From assembly GCA_018993265.1 (NCBI GenBank), contig JAGKSW010000019.1, forward strand, positions 62,001-126,000: a DNA stretch of 64,000 nucleotides. The letters are read 5' to 3'. Origin of the DNA: Nostoc sp. TH1S01. GTDB lineage: Bacteria; Cyanobacteriota; Cyanobacteriia; Cyanobacteriales; Nostocaceae. Positions 32,884 to 42,100 of the stretch are shown here, in pieces (the first letter of the stretch is position 1; each line of letters opens with the position of its first letter). A program made the position numbers and the translations under genes. The notes under the pieces were generated by a model. That model saw only the letters and a program-made list of their open reading frames with translations. It ran no database searches and was not told where the DNA came from.

Positions 32884-33528
32884 TTAATAGCAATACTTAT
32901 CGTTTTCATTAGCGTTAGAATGTTCTCTGCCCTTTCGCACTGCACCTAAAATCGTAGACACATAGACACATCGCCTAGCTTTGCCTGCTTTATGACTGTA
33001 TAAAGTAATTTGCCCCAACGTTCGCAGTGATGTACTAGTACACTCGTCTCCAGGCTGATAAACTGGACAACCTTGGTGGTTAAAAACCACGCGCCAAATT
33101 GCTTGAGAACTATGTTTTGGTAAAGTAGTCTCAGATGTATTGCGATTGTTTAAACTTTTCTCAATCAGAATATTCATCTCTAAGCTCTGCCATAAATTAT
33201 CATTGTTATTCACTGCATCAGAAATAAACAGATTCACATCTGCTCGATGAACTGACCACTTAACGACGTTGTTTTCCTCACGAAAACTTACCTGCCAACT
33301 CAATTTTTCCTTAACGGCTTGAGTCTGAGCTTGACGCATAGCTAAATAAACTTTATCTTGAGCAGCATTAAGGCGAGTTCTATCTATAAAAGCTAACCAA
33401 GTTGGTAATACCAGCCCAGCTAGAGCGCCAACCATTAAAATAATCACTAAAATCTCTGGTAATGTAAAGCCACTACTAGAATCTGTATATAAGCTATTTT
33501 TTAACTTACCATTATAAGACAAATGCAC
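32884..33528 (-). CDS. pseudopilin-like protein with class III leader (hpsH position)
   Basis: 214 residues. A prepilin peptidase site G20|F21 with Glu25 (SSSGFTLPEILVIILM), followed by the hydrophobic N-terminal helix VIILMVGALAGLVLPTWLAF and a GspH/FimT-like C-terminal beta domain with cysteines (CPVYQPGDEC). Such pseudopilins assemble through the type IV pilus or type II secretion machinery. Eighth gene of the hps run; it resembles HpsD (GFSMVEVV) in layout, suggesting duplication. It probably takes part in polysaccharide secretion from motile hormogonia. Confidence 0.82.
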   Translation of the reverse strand: MHLSYNGKLKNSLYTDSSSGFTLPEILVIILMVGALAGLVLPTWLAFIDRTRLNAAQDKVYLAMRQAQTQAVKEKLSWQVSFREENNVVKWSVHRADVNLFISDAVNNNDNLWQSLEMNILIEKSLNNRNTSETTLPKHSSQAIWRVVFNHQGCPVYQPGDECTSTSLRTLGQITLYSHKAGKARRCVYVSTILGAVRKGREHSNANENDKYCY

Positions 33529-33582
33529 CTGAAAATATTGCTAAAAATACTTTAATTATCGAATGCCAGGATTTTTTTTCAA

Positions 33583-34554
33583 CTATATATATTTCATTTT
33601 ATTATTGCTCATTAATTTTGTCGAAATGCTTGTAGGTATAATAATAACTATGGCGATTTTCAATAGTAATTTAAACGTAAAATTAACTCGTTTAAATCTT
33701 GCAGTATCATAAATAAAAAACAAGTATAAAAACCTAGCTGCCAACATACCTTTTCGTCTACTAAATGGTTTTTGGAGAGCCTTACATACTAGATATTTAT
33801 AAATGTTGGTTAGGCTTAGATTCCAAATGTTTTTATTTACTATTGGTCTAGCATGATATGCACACTCTAAAACTTGTAAACAAGCTTTTTCTTGTCTAGC
33901 AAGATTAGAAGATAATGAATTAACACTGACTCTATACAAAATTTGCACTTTAGGCACACATATAAAAGAATATTTAGCAGCTAATCGCAACCACATATCC
34001 CAATCTTGAGCAGCACTTAGTGATTCATCAAAGCCACCTAATTCTACTAAAGCTTCTTTATAAATTAATGGATTTGAGCCATTTTCTAAAAAGTTACTTA
34101 TTAACAATCGTTCATACACATCACCATTAACAGTAATATGATTTCCTGAAACTAAAAATTGACCATGCTCATCTATATAGTCAGTCCAGCTATAGGCAAC
34201 CTTTGCATCAACATTATCTTGCAAAGCCTTGAATTGACTTGCCAACTTATCAGGTGTCCAAACATCATCTGCATCTAGAAAACTGACAAATTCTCCAGTT
34301 GCTTGTTGTAATCCTCGATTACGGCTGACATTACCACCAGCATTTTCAAAAGAAAATACTTTAAGCCGGGAATCTTGAATTTGTGAAATAATTTCTAAAG
34401 TTAAGTCTGTTGAACCATCATTAATGACAATTAATTCAAAATTTGTAAAACTTTGGTTTAATACAGAATCTACAGTTGTTTTGATGGTTTTTTCACTATT
34501 ATAAGTAGGAATAATTACAGAAATTTTCGGTATATTTTGAATGACATTGGTCAT
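33583..34554 (-). CDS. family 2 glycosyltransferase (hpsG position)
   Basis: 323 residues with a standard GT2 GT-A domain: ISVIIPTYNSEKTIKTTVDS, FELIVINDGSTD, SFLDADDVWTPDKLA (DxD motif DADD near residue 95), and a candidate catalytic ED-type site at AAQDWDMWLRLA. The C-terminus has a membrane-associated helix (KLLLKIAIVIIIPTS). The start ATG overlaps the stop of the preceding gene as ATGA (34551-34554), so translation is coupled. Seventh gene of the hps run, matching the third of three transferases expected after hpsD. Sugar specificity unknown. Confidence 0.85.
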   Translation of the reverse strand: MTNVIQNIPKISVIIPTYNSEKTIKTTVDSVLNQSFTNFELIVINDGSTDLTLEIISQIQDSRLKVFSFENAGGNVSRNRGLQQATGEFVSFLDADDVWTPDKLASQFKALQDNVDAKVAYSWTDYIDEHGQFLVSGNHITVNGDVYERLLISNFLENGSNPLIYKEALVELGGFDESLSAAQDWDMWLRLAAKYSFICVPKVQILYRVSVNSLSSNLARQEKACLQVLECAYHARPIVNKNIWNLSLTNIYKYLVCKALQKPFSRRKGMLAARFLYLFFIYDTARFKRVNFTFKLLLKIAIVIIIPTSISTKLMSNNKMKYI

Positions 34555-35534
34555 GATTTATCTAAACTATCTATAAATTTATTGAACAAGTAGCATCTTA
34601 AAGCATATAAAGGACTCATCATACTAGCCCAATAAAACTCTATTTCAAACAGCGCAATCAAATCGCTGCTTAAACTTCCTCTATACTTAATCAGATGATT
34701 TAAAATTCGGCGGAGATTTCCCAAGATAGTTTTGCAGAAAATTATTGGCTTTTCCCAATTTTTAGCATTGATTAACCGGAGTTGGAAAATACACAAACCG
34801 CAACCACGAGCCAAATTTAACAAGTAACTCTTCTCAAATCGCCAGTGAGGAATTTGATGATAAACATGCATCGTAGGATTGTACCAAATTTGCCAACCAG
34901 CTTTGTGCATATATAGAAGTACTTCTGTATCATCACCACTAAGCATTAATTTTCCTAGTCTACCTTTGAAAATCAATTGCTGGGGAACACTTTCAAGCCA
35001 AGCTTGTTTACGAACAACTAGTGCAGCGCCTGGAGGCAATCTTAAATTATATGCATCAAATATATATGCTTCCTGCCCATCTTCTCTAACAGCCAAAAAG
35101 GCTTGTATTCTTGCAAAATTTTCTGGGGGTTCTACCTCGAATTTTCCATGAATTTGACCACTCCATGCGCCTGCTTGAGGATATTCTCGTCCAAATTGGT
35201 AAGACCGTAAAACCCAATCAGTTTCCGGCAAATTATCATCATCTAGAAACGCAATAAATTGTCCTCTAGCTTCCTTAACACCACGCGCACGCGCAAATGC
35301 AATTCCTTGTTCTGTCTCTAAAAAATATTTTAAACAACAATTTTTACTATATAGTTTTTGGTAATCAATAAATACGTTAGCAGTTGAATCAAAACTATTA
35401 TTATCAATGATAATAATTTCCCACTTGATTGCTTCAATGCCTGTTTGTCTTAATAGACAATCTAGGACATTTGGTAGACGTTCAGCACCATTATATGTAG
35501 GAATAATTATCGAAATATCTAAAATCTTATTCAT
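34551..35534 (-). CDS. family 2 glycosyltransferase, paralogue of HpsE (hpsF position)
   Basis: 327 residues. GT2 motifs ISIIIPTYNGAERLPNVLDC, WEIIIIDNNSFDSTANVF, FIAFLDDDNLPETDWV (DDDN metal site) and SGDDTEVLLYMHKAGW. It is clearly similar to the next upstream gene (35558-36529) along its whole length, with shared EQGIAFARARG/KQGAAYARKRL, PPGAALVVRKQAWLESVPQ and WQIWYNPTMHVYHQIPHWR segments, so the pair arose by tandem duplication. Its stop overlaps the start of the following gene as ATGA. It probably acts in hormogonium polysaccharide synthesis. Confidence 0.85.
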   Translation of the reverse strand: MNKILDISIIIPTYNGAERLPNVLDCLLRQTGIEAIKWEIIIIDNNSFDSTANVFIDYQKLYSKNCCLKYFLETEQGIAFARARGVKEARGQFIAFLDDDNLPETDWVLRSYQFGREYPQAGAWSGQIHGKFEVEPPENFARIQAFLAVREDGQEAYIFDAYNLRLPPGAALVVRKQAWLESVPQQLIFKGRLGKLMLSGDDTEVLLYMHKAGWQIWYNPTMHVYHQIPHWRFEKSYLLNLARGCGLCIFQLRLINAKNWEKPIIFCKTILGNLRRILNHLIKYRGSLSSDLIALFEIEFYWASMMSPLYALRCYLFNKFIDSLDKS

Positions 35535-35557
35535 TAATTAAAAATAATATTATTAGA

Positions 35558-36529
35558 TTATTTAATATCGTTATTAAAATAGCCGTTTTTCCATAAATAT
35601 AAAGGGCTAAACAAACTACTTAAAAATAGTTGCATTTCACAAGCTGCAACTAAGTTATCTTTAAAATTACCTCTGTATTTCAAAAAGTGTAAAATTATTT
35701 TACGTAAGTCGTTAACTAAGTAACACAGAAAAATCAATGGTTTAATATAATATTTTGTATTTACCATTCTAGTCACATAACGACTCAATCCAATACCTTG
35801 AAAAAATGGTATTAGGTAGTCCCTTTGTAATCGAAAATTTGGAATTTTGTGATAAATTTCCATGCTGGGATTGTACCAAATTTCCCATCCTGCTTTTTGA
35901 ATGTAACATAGTACTTCTAAATCTTCGCTAGTCAGCATATTGCCAGGAATTCTCCCAGTTAATATAGTTTTTTGAGGTACACTGTCTAACCAAGCTTGTC
36001 GTCTAACAACTAATCCCGCAGACGGAGGGAGTAATTTCTTTTTAGGTTGATAAAGCAGAGGCATATTTCCGCGCTCTGTAATTGCTAAAAAAGGCGCGAT
36101 ACGTCGTTTAAAATCTTCGGAAGGTTCTACTTCCCAATCTGGGTGAATTTGACTGCCATAAGCCCCAGCTTTAGGTGTTTTTTGAGCAAAAGCATAAGCT
36201 TCGGCTACCCAGTTTGAAAGTGGATAGTTGTCATCATCAAGAAAACCTATCAATTTACCTGAAGCCTCTGTGACTAAACGTTTTCGGGCATAAGCTGCTC
36301 CTTGTTTAGCTTCAAATACATACTTCAAAGGGTAAGAATATTGCCAATTTGCTTGATAACTTTTAATAACTTGAGCCGTATTATCTGTACTGTTATTATC
36401 TACAACAAGAATTTCCCAAGAGATATTTTCAGTATGTTGTTGAGCTTGCAGTTTTTCTAATAACTTAGGTAGGCGAGTTGCACCGTTATACGTTGGAATA
36501 GCTACTGTAAAATCAAAGCTTGCAGTCAT
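35558..36529 (-). CDS. hpsE: hormogonium polysaccharide glycosyltransferase, HpsE-like
   Basis: 323 residues from the ATG at 36529 (MTASFDFTVAIPTYNGATRL); the frame stays open to 36613, but those 28 extra residues are an AT-rich, aromatic-rich extension not seen in GT2 enzymes. Motifs: WEILVVDNNSTDNTAQVI, KLIGFLDDDNYPLSNWV with the metal-binding DDDN, and TSEDLEVLCYIQKAGW with the acidic catalytic site. First of three transferase genes after the pseudopilin genes, as for hpsE in Nostoc punctiforme. It is predicted to transfer a sugar from a nucleotide-sugar donor at the inner membrane during hormogonium polysaccharide synthesis. Confidence 0.8.
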   Translation of the reverse strand: MTASFDFTVAIPTYNGATRLPKLLEKLQAQQHTENISWEILVVDNNSTDNTAQVIKSYQANWQYSYPLKYVFEAKQGAAYARKRLVTEASGKLIGFLDDDNYPLSNWVAEAYAFAQKTPKAGAYGSQIHPDWEVEPSEDFKRRIAPFLAITERGNMPLLYQPKKKLLPPSAGLVVRRQAWLDSVPQKTILTGRIPGNMLTSEDLEVLCYIQKAGWEIWYNPSMEIYHKIPNFRLQRDYLIPFFQGIGLSRYVTRMVNTKYYIKPLIFLCYLVNDLRKIILHFLKYRGNFKDNLVAACEMQLFLSSLFSPLYLWKNGYFNNDIK

Positions 36530-36693
36530 ATTTAGAAATTTATAGTTTGTGGATATTTTTTTAAGAATTTTAAAAATACAAAATACAAAATACAAATAAT
36601 ATTGACTCCTCAATCAAACTTAACTGACGTTACAATTTTGCTCTGAATATACAGTCTTATGCACCGTATTTTTATGGATTTTTTTGCTTAACT

Positions 36694-37341
36694 TTAATTA
36701 CACTCATTATTTTTACCTCTCAGAGTTGAGCCTAAAATGGTTTTTACAATCACACATCGCTTTGTAGAATTGTTGGATGCAGCTACGATAATTTTTAATC
36801 CAGGCGCTTCCCCTGTTGTTGGTGTAATAAAATTTGGCAAAGTACCCATATAGTCGAAAGTAATTGTTTGTGGATTATTTAAGTATGTTGTACTTGTATT
36901 AACTGCGGGGTTACTAGAGTTAACAGTATTTTTGCCAGTCAAGTTTGTAAATAAGGTTATCTGTCCAGATTTAATTCCTAAAGATTCATCTATGGACTGC
37001 CATTGATTACTAGGAAGACTAGATGCTGCTGTAGAATCGGGATGAATAGCCAACTTAGAAACTTGATTTTCTATTTTAAAACTGACACTGTAACTTAGTT
37101 TTTTCTGTTTAGCTTCTCGCTGTGCTTCTTGTACAGCGGAAAAAACAACATCATTAGCTTTATTCACTCGTTGTTGGTTAATAAAACTAAACCAGCTAGG
37201 AATAGCAATCATAGCTAAAATTCCTATCATTAGCGTTACGGCAACTACTTCTACCATGCTGAAACCAGCATCATGTTGGATATGTTCAGATAGGTATCTA
37301 TTTTTAATCCTTTGAAGAAAATTTAAAGCTGACCAGTGCAT
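36694..37341 (-). CDS. hpsD: hormogonium polysaccharide pseudopilin, HpsD-like
   Basis: 215 residues. Leader cleavage is predicted at G26|F27 with Glu31 (DAGFSMVEVVAVTLMIGILA), then a long hydrophobic helix ending IPSWFSFINQQRVNKAND and a GspH/FimT-like beta domain; the C-terminus has a Cys pair (RCVIVK, NNEC). Fourth gene of the hps run. It should be processed by prepilin peptidase and assembled with HpsB and HpsC into a pseudopilus that works with the type IV pilus motor in polysaccharide secretion and gliding. That role comes from the Nostoc punctiforme system. Confidence 0.85.
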   Translation of the reverse strand: MHWSALNFLQRIKNRYLSEHIQHDAGFSMVEVVAVTLMIGILAMIAIPSWFSFINQQRVNKANDVVFSAVQEAQREAKQKKLSYSVSFKIENQVSKLAIHPDSTAASSLPSNQWQSIDESLGIKSGQITLFTNLTGKNTVNSSNPAVNTSTTYLNNPQTITFDYMGTLPNFITPTTGEAPGLKIIVAASNNSTKRCVIVKTILGSTLRGKNNECN

Positions 37342-37380
37342 ATTATATGTTTGATAAATTAACTAAGGTATTTATAAAGA

Positions 37381-38370
37381 TCATTTAGTCAACAAAAATC
37401 CGTGTCCTTGTACTCGCACACTTGCACTAGGAAAGTAAGCTTTTTGGGAGTTTTGGTAATTCAGGTTATTATTTTGTATGCGAGCAAGTGCATTGCCTCT
37501 AATGAAAACCTGTGCTAATACTTCGGCAGCATCCACACAGGTATAAAAACCACTTGTAAGGCTACCCACAAGTTTAGGACTAGCGTTTGTACCAGGGCAA
37601 ACCCCACTAGTATTAGTGCTAATTGAAGGGCTAGTTGTACTAATAAAATCAATTAAAGTTGTAACTGGTTGAGTATAGCTTGCTGATCCTGTTAACGAGG
37701 TCTTCCATTGATTCATTCTTTCTTTAAGTGTAGAACCAGTGATGTTGGGATCGAGTGGTGGTGGACTAAAGCCAGTATCATTGGTAGTGTTAGTATTAGC
37801 TGCATTAACTTGACCTCGAATTTGAAACCTACCAATCCGTGCTTCTTTAGACCAAGTAGTGTTACTACCATCGGTATTAGTAATTAAATAGTATGCAACT
37901 AATGAATATGCATAGCCGTCATCTCTTGTGGTATCAGTAGGAGAACTGACACCAACGCTATTAGCTAGAAATTCACGTTTCCAAAATACCAGTATTGGCT
38001 TACAAACATTTGCATCATTGCAATTAGGAGCGGTTTTGACTGGCGGTATTTGGTCTTGAATACCTGAAAGAGTAATATCTAAAGTATTTCTGTTTCTAGC
38101 GACTCCATCAGCATCATAAATGTATATTGCTTGCTGTAAGTCGCGTGCTATGTAATCTAGGGCAGCTTGCATTTCTTGCTCTGTAGTTGCTTTGGCTTGT
38201 TCTTTACGATCGCCGTCTAAAACATTGATCATAAATAACATTAAAGGAGTTATTACTAGAAATGCCATAAGCATAGCTACTAATAATTCAATCAGTGTAA
38301 AACCATTTATTTGAGCATTTTTTTGGCAATTTTTGAGTTGAGTAATTAAGATGAATTTTAGTGAACTCAT
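37381..38370 (-). CDS. hpsC: hormogonium polysaccharide pseudopilin, HpsC-like
   Basis: 329 residues from the ATG at 38370 (MSSLKFILITQLKNCQKNAQ). The frame reaches back to a TTG at 38409, 7 bases from the hpsB stop, which is less likely as a start. The class III leader is cut at G23|F24, with Glu28 (NGFTLIELLVAMLMAFLVIT). The mature part has a long N-terminal helix and a Thr/Asn/Ser-rich beta region, as in PilW/GspJ-type minor pilins. Third gene of the hps run, between HpsB and HpsD. Confidence 0.86.
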   Translation of the reverse strand: MSSLKFILITQLKNCQKNAQINGFTLIELLVAMLMAFLVITPLMLFMINVLDGDRKEQAKATTEQEMQAALDYIARDLQQAIYIYDADGVARNRNTLDITLSGIQDQIPPVKTAPNCNDANVCKPILVFWKREFLANSVGVSSPTDTTRDDGYAYSLVAYYLITNTDGSNTTWSKEARIGRFQIRGQVNAANTNTTNDTGFSPPPLDPNITGSTLKERMNQWKTSLTGSASYTQPVTTLIDFISTTSPSISTNTSGVCPGTNASPKLVGSLTSGFYTCVDAAEVLAQVFIRGNALARIQNNNLNYQNSQKAYFPSASVRVQGHGFLLTK

Positions 38371-38416
38371 AATGTTGCGGCTTCTCTTTTGTTCACAGGT
38401 AATTAACAATTAATCT

Positions 38417-39115
38417 TCAATTGCAGCCGCCGCTAAAGCGAGCGCAAAGGTCACTATACTTAGGTACGATATCGCTAACATCTGCTGTCATCTCTACTAA
38501 TGGTGCTGTTGGCTGACCAATACCTAGGCTAAAAGTTCTTTGTGTAGCCTGGCTTGTAGCAGTATTTTTAATTAGAGTAGTGCTGGTTTTAAAAGCATCT
38601 GCTCTATATAGCCGTAGCCCTAGAGTGTAACCTGTAACTGGGTTATTAGTATTACTGTTATTGGGGTTGTAACGAAAAGCTTGCACAACCATATCTGTGA
38701 GACTACTAGTTTCACAGCTATTAGTACTATCTAAGTCTACACAGTATAAAGATGTCCCTGTTGGTGCTGTGCAGTAAGAGTTAGCAGTACAAGTGAGAGT
38801 TCCTGTAGCTGTGGGTGCGCTATACGTTGCAGGTGTACTAGTTCCAGTTTCTGCTGGGGCTGTTATTTTTTGAGTGCGGACTGCATCGATGTAAGCTTTA
38901 GCTGCTTGTGTTGCCAATTCTACCCGTCGAGATTGTACACGGGTGGCCACAGATAGGGAAAGTACTGGGGCGATCGCAGCCAGCAAAATTGTTACTACCA
39001 GTATTGCTACCAAAGACTCAACAATAGTAAAACCAGCTTCTTCATTGATTTCTGATACTGTTTTTTTGTCTACTTTAGTTTTTGATAACTGGAGTTTAAT
39101 TTGTTTCCCCATCAT
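38417..39115 (-). CDS. hpsB: hormogonium polysaccharide pseudopilin, HpsB-like
   Basis: 232 residues. Leader site G28|F29 with Glu33 (EEAGFTIVESLVAILVVTIL), followed by ATRVQSRRVELATQAAKAYI, the standard minor-pilin N-terminal helix, and a Thr/Ser-rich C-terminal domain with several cysteines (TCTANSYC, YCVDLDSTNSC, CARFSGGC) that could form disulphides outside the cell. Second gene of the hps run, 34 bases after hpsA. It is probably a PilV/GspI-like minor pseudopilin working with HpsC and HpsD. Confidence 0.86.
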   Translation of the reverse strand: MMGKQIKLQLSKTKVDKKTVSEINEEAGFTIVESLVAILVVTILLAAIAPVLSLSVATRVQSRRVELATQAAKAYIDAVRTQKITAPAETGTSTPATYSAPTATGTLTCTANSYCTAPTGTSLYCVDLDSTNSCETSSLTDMVVQAFRYNPNNSNTNNPVTGYTLGLRLYRADAFKTSTTLIKNTATSQATQRTFSLGIGQPTAPLVEMTADVSDIVPKYSDLCARFSGGCN

Positions 39116-39149
39116 GGCAATTTACCTAATATGTACAAGAAACGAATTG

Positions 39150-42100
39150 TTAGTTGTTTGGTATGGATGTCAAAGATGAACAGTCGCTTGGGCGGTATCC
39201 ATCGGGAGTTACGTAAGCGGTTGGCGATCCTGATGACGGTTCAACAGCACAGAGTAAGGCTTTTACCCAGGGATCATCTCGGCCTACTTCTCTAAAGAAC
39301 TCGTTTGGACGACCTGTTGACGGTAAGGTAAATCTTTGAGCAAACAAGTCTGGTTGTTCCGATAACAAACCAACATCAAACCCCCATTTTCTGTCCGGTG
39401 GCGAGTAGGTAGGTAAAACACCATTACCGTTCTGTGTGGGGTAATTGTCTAAAGCATAGTCAAAAAGACTTAAATTATTAGTTACAGAAGATGTGGTTGT
39501 GGTTCGGTCAGTGAAAATTGGTGCAATAGGCGCTGTGGCATAGGCACTGCGTTTCAACTGAATAAAACTGCCGCTAATTTTGGCTGTGAAGGTTCTCCAG
39601 TCTTCCAAGAACCGCACTAGGTTTTGCAAACCTGCTGAGGACTCCTCTGGTCTACTAGGACTATTACCTAATACAAAGGTGGCATTAAATGTGGTATCAG
39701 CATTCGGAATCTGTAGCCAATGAGACCTAAAATCATCTCCAGATGCTACTGTTGTCCCATCATTTCTGATACTGGCATTGTTAGTTGTAGTGGTATCTTC
39801 TGCATTGTGAATTTGCAACACTGGCACCAAGCGTGGCTGACCATCTAAATCAGGATTGGTATCAGCATCACTGCCATCAATGGGAGGATAGTAGAACAGG
39901 GACTGGTCGTTGTTGTAGCGAACATTAGCAATGGCAGTAGGATCGTTAGCAGTGTTAACTATAGTTCTGAACCACAAGGCACTGTCTCCCCTTTGACCGT
40001 AATGAGTTCCTTCTGTTAAACCACTGGTTGCGTAACTGCAACCGTTGTTAGCAAATGTGTTACCAGTAGTATCGAGAGGACAGCCTATCCCCATTGGTTT
40101 ATACGTAGCAGATGTACCCGAAGTGATTAGTTGATTACTGTCATTGCGTGCAAAGGCAACTCGACGGGGGTAGCGTCTATCTGCTGGTACTAGTGCTGAC
40201 TTAGTACCTGTATCGCCAGCACCAAGTCGGTCTCTGATGCTTTTATTAAATGAGCCAGTAGTAAATGTAGTAGACCAGCCTAGTTCGTTGTTAGTCAGTA
40301 TGTAGTCTCCACCAGCTACATTAGAACCGTAAGCAGTGATAATGGCTTTACCTAATTGATAAGCTTTAATATCTTTCTCAACTAAGCTTTCACCTGGGTC
40401 AGAAGTGTCTCCATCAGAATTTAAATCCAATTGAACAGGATCGTCTAAATCAGTATCTCCATTCATATTAAACCCAACCACCCAATCACTTGGTGTGCAT
40501 TGCTCAATTAAGTCTTTACGGCATAACTCCATTACATACATAGGGTAATTATCAATTCGTCGTTGAATGGGTGTTATGCCGTTACGTGCATAAGAACCTG
40601 CATTTGTTGTAGGGAAATTCTTATTAGTTCCACTTGTTTGCCACCAGCTGGCATTGGTAGCAAAATAGTTTTCCCAAAAGCCATTTTTTAGGCGATTTGT
40701 TCTGGCAGGATCAGTAGCATCAACTGCAACACCACTATTATTGTTGAGGTTATAATCGCCATCACTGCGGAAACCATCTACAAAACCACCAGATAGTAGG
40801 GTCATTGAATCGGAAATCAAAGTTGCAGGTCTCCAATAATCACCTGTTCCCGTTGGACAACCAGTTCTACCGGGACGACAAGCAAATCGAGTTTCGGCGG
40901 TACTGCGTGTGTAGAAGTTAGTGGTTGGCTCTTTTTCTGTGAATTCTTCCAGTTCTGTTGTACTACCCAGGCTTGGTTGGTGGACATTGAATTTACCTTT
41001 GATGTATGCAGGTAAATTAGTAACCAAAATTAGACCTTTTTCTTTAGGATTGTAAGCATTGTTATCCGTGCTGGTTTTTCTGGCTAAAGTCTCGCCATTG
41101 ATGAGGCGGATACCATTTGGACGACGTGTGGGGTCAAGTTTAAAGTCTGTGGGACTGAGTAATTCCGATTCAGCAGTCGTGTCACTCGCATCACGCAGAG
41201 CATCTTCTCTGGAGACATAAATAATACCACTGTAGGGTAGTAAATACTCGCTGGTTGCTATGACAGTGCCACGTAACTGATTTAAATCAATGTCTGTTAC
41301 TCGAATTTCTAATGGTTGACGCTGTTCTAAATCAAGGTCATAGGTGGTGGAATTAGTTGCTGCACTAATCTGCTTTGCTTCTCTCGCATCTAAGAAAGTT
41401 GCTTCTTTGATTGCACCATGAGGAGGCTTGTTAGTTAATGAGGTAGCAAAACCAGCTTCATTATTCAGAATTGAAATAGCGCAAAGAGCAGTATCAATTG
41501 CGGAATAGTCAGCTAACTGCAAGCCTGTGCTGGGTACTGTAGTACCAGTACCTATTTTCGCTAGAGCATCCTGTAATGGTTTATTTGCCCAACGTCCATT
41601 AGGGAATTTTAAATTAGCTTGTAGTTGCAGAAGCTTTTTGTTGGTTGTAAATGTACCTCTGCCAGGGTAATCGTAAACAACACCATTATTTGAGCGGCCG
41701 TTGGTGGTATCAATGCCATATCCACCATCTTTATTAACTTTGTTTTTCTCTGTTGTGCTATCGGTTGAGTCATAATAACTACTTACGCAAGCAATTGGCT
41801 CCTGGTCTGTGCCGTAGTCTACTTTATAGTGGTAAACAGCTGTAGCACGCATGAGCAAATCACCTTTTTTGCTGGCATCTGCCGGAGTTGACATTGGCAT
41901 AGTGTCTGGCCAGACGATGGTAGCATCTGTTGTAGAAGGCGCTGATAAAAATGACCGAAGACCACGAGGATAAAATGGGCCAGTAGTTGTGTTAACAGTA
42001 TTACCAGTACCATCAACATAGATGCCTGCGCCAGTAACTATTCTGGCACCACCGACACTATCTAAATCGTTGATAGGATTCTCGGCTGCTTTTTCTTCCC

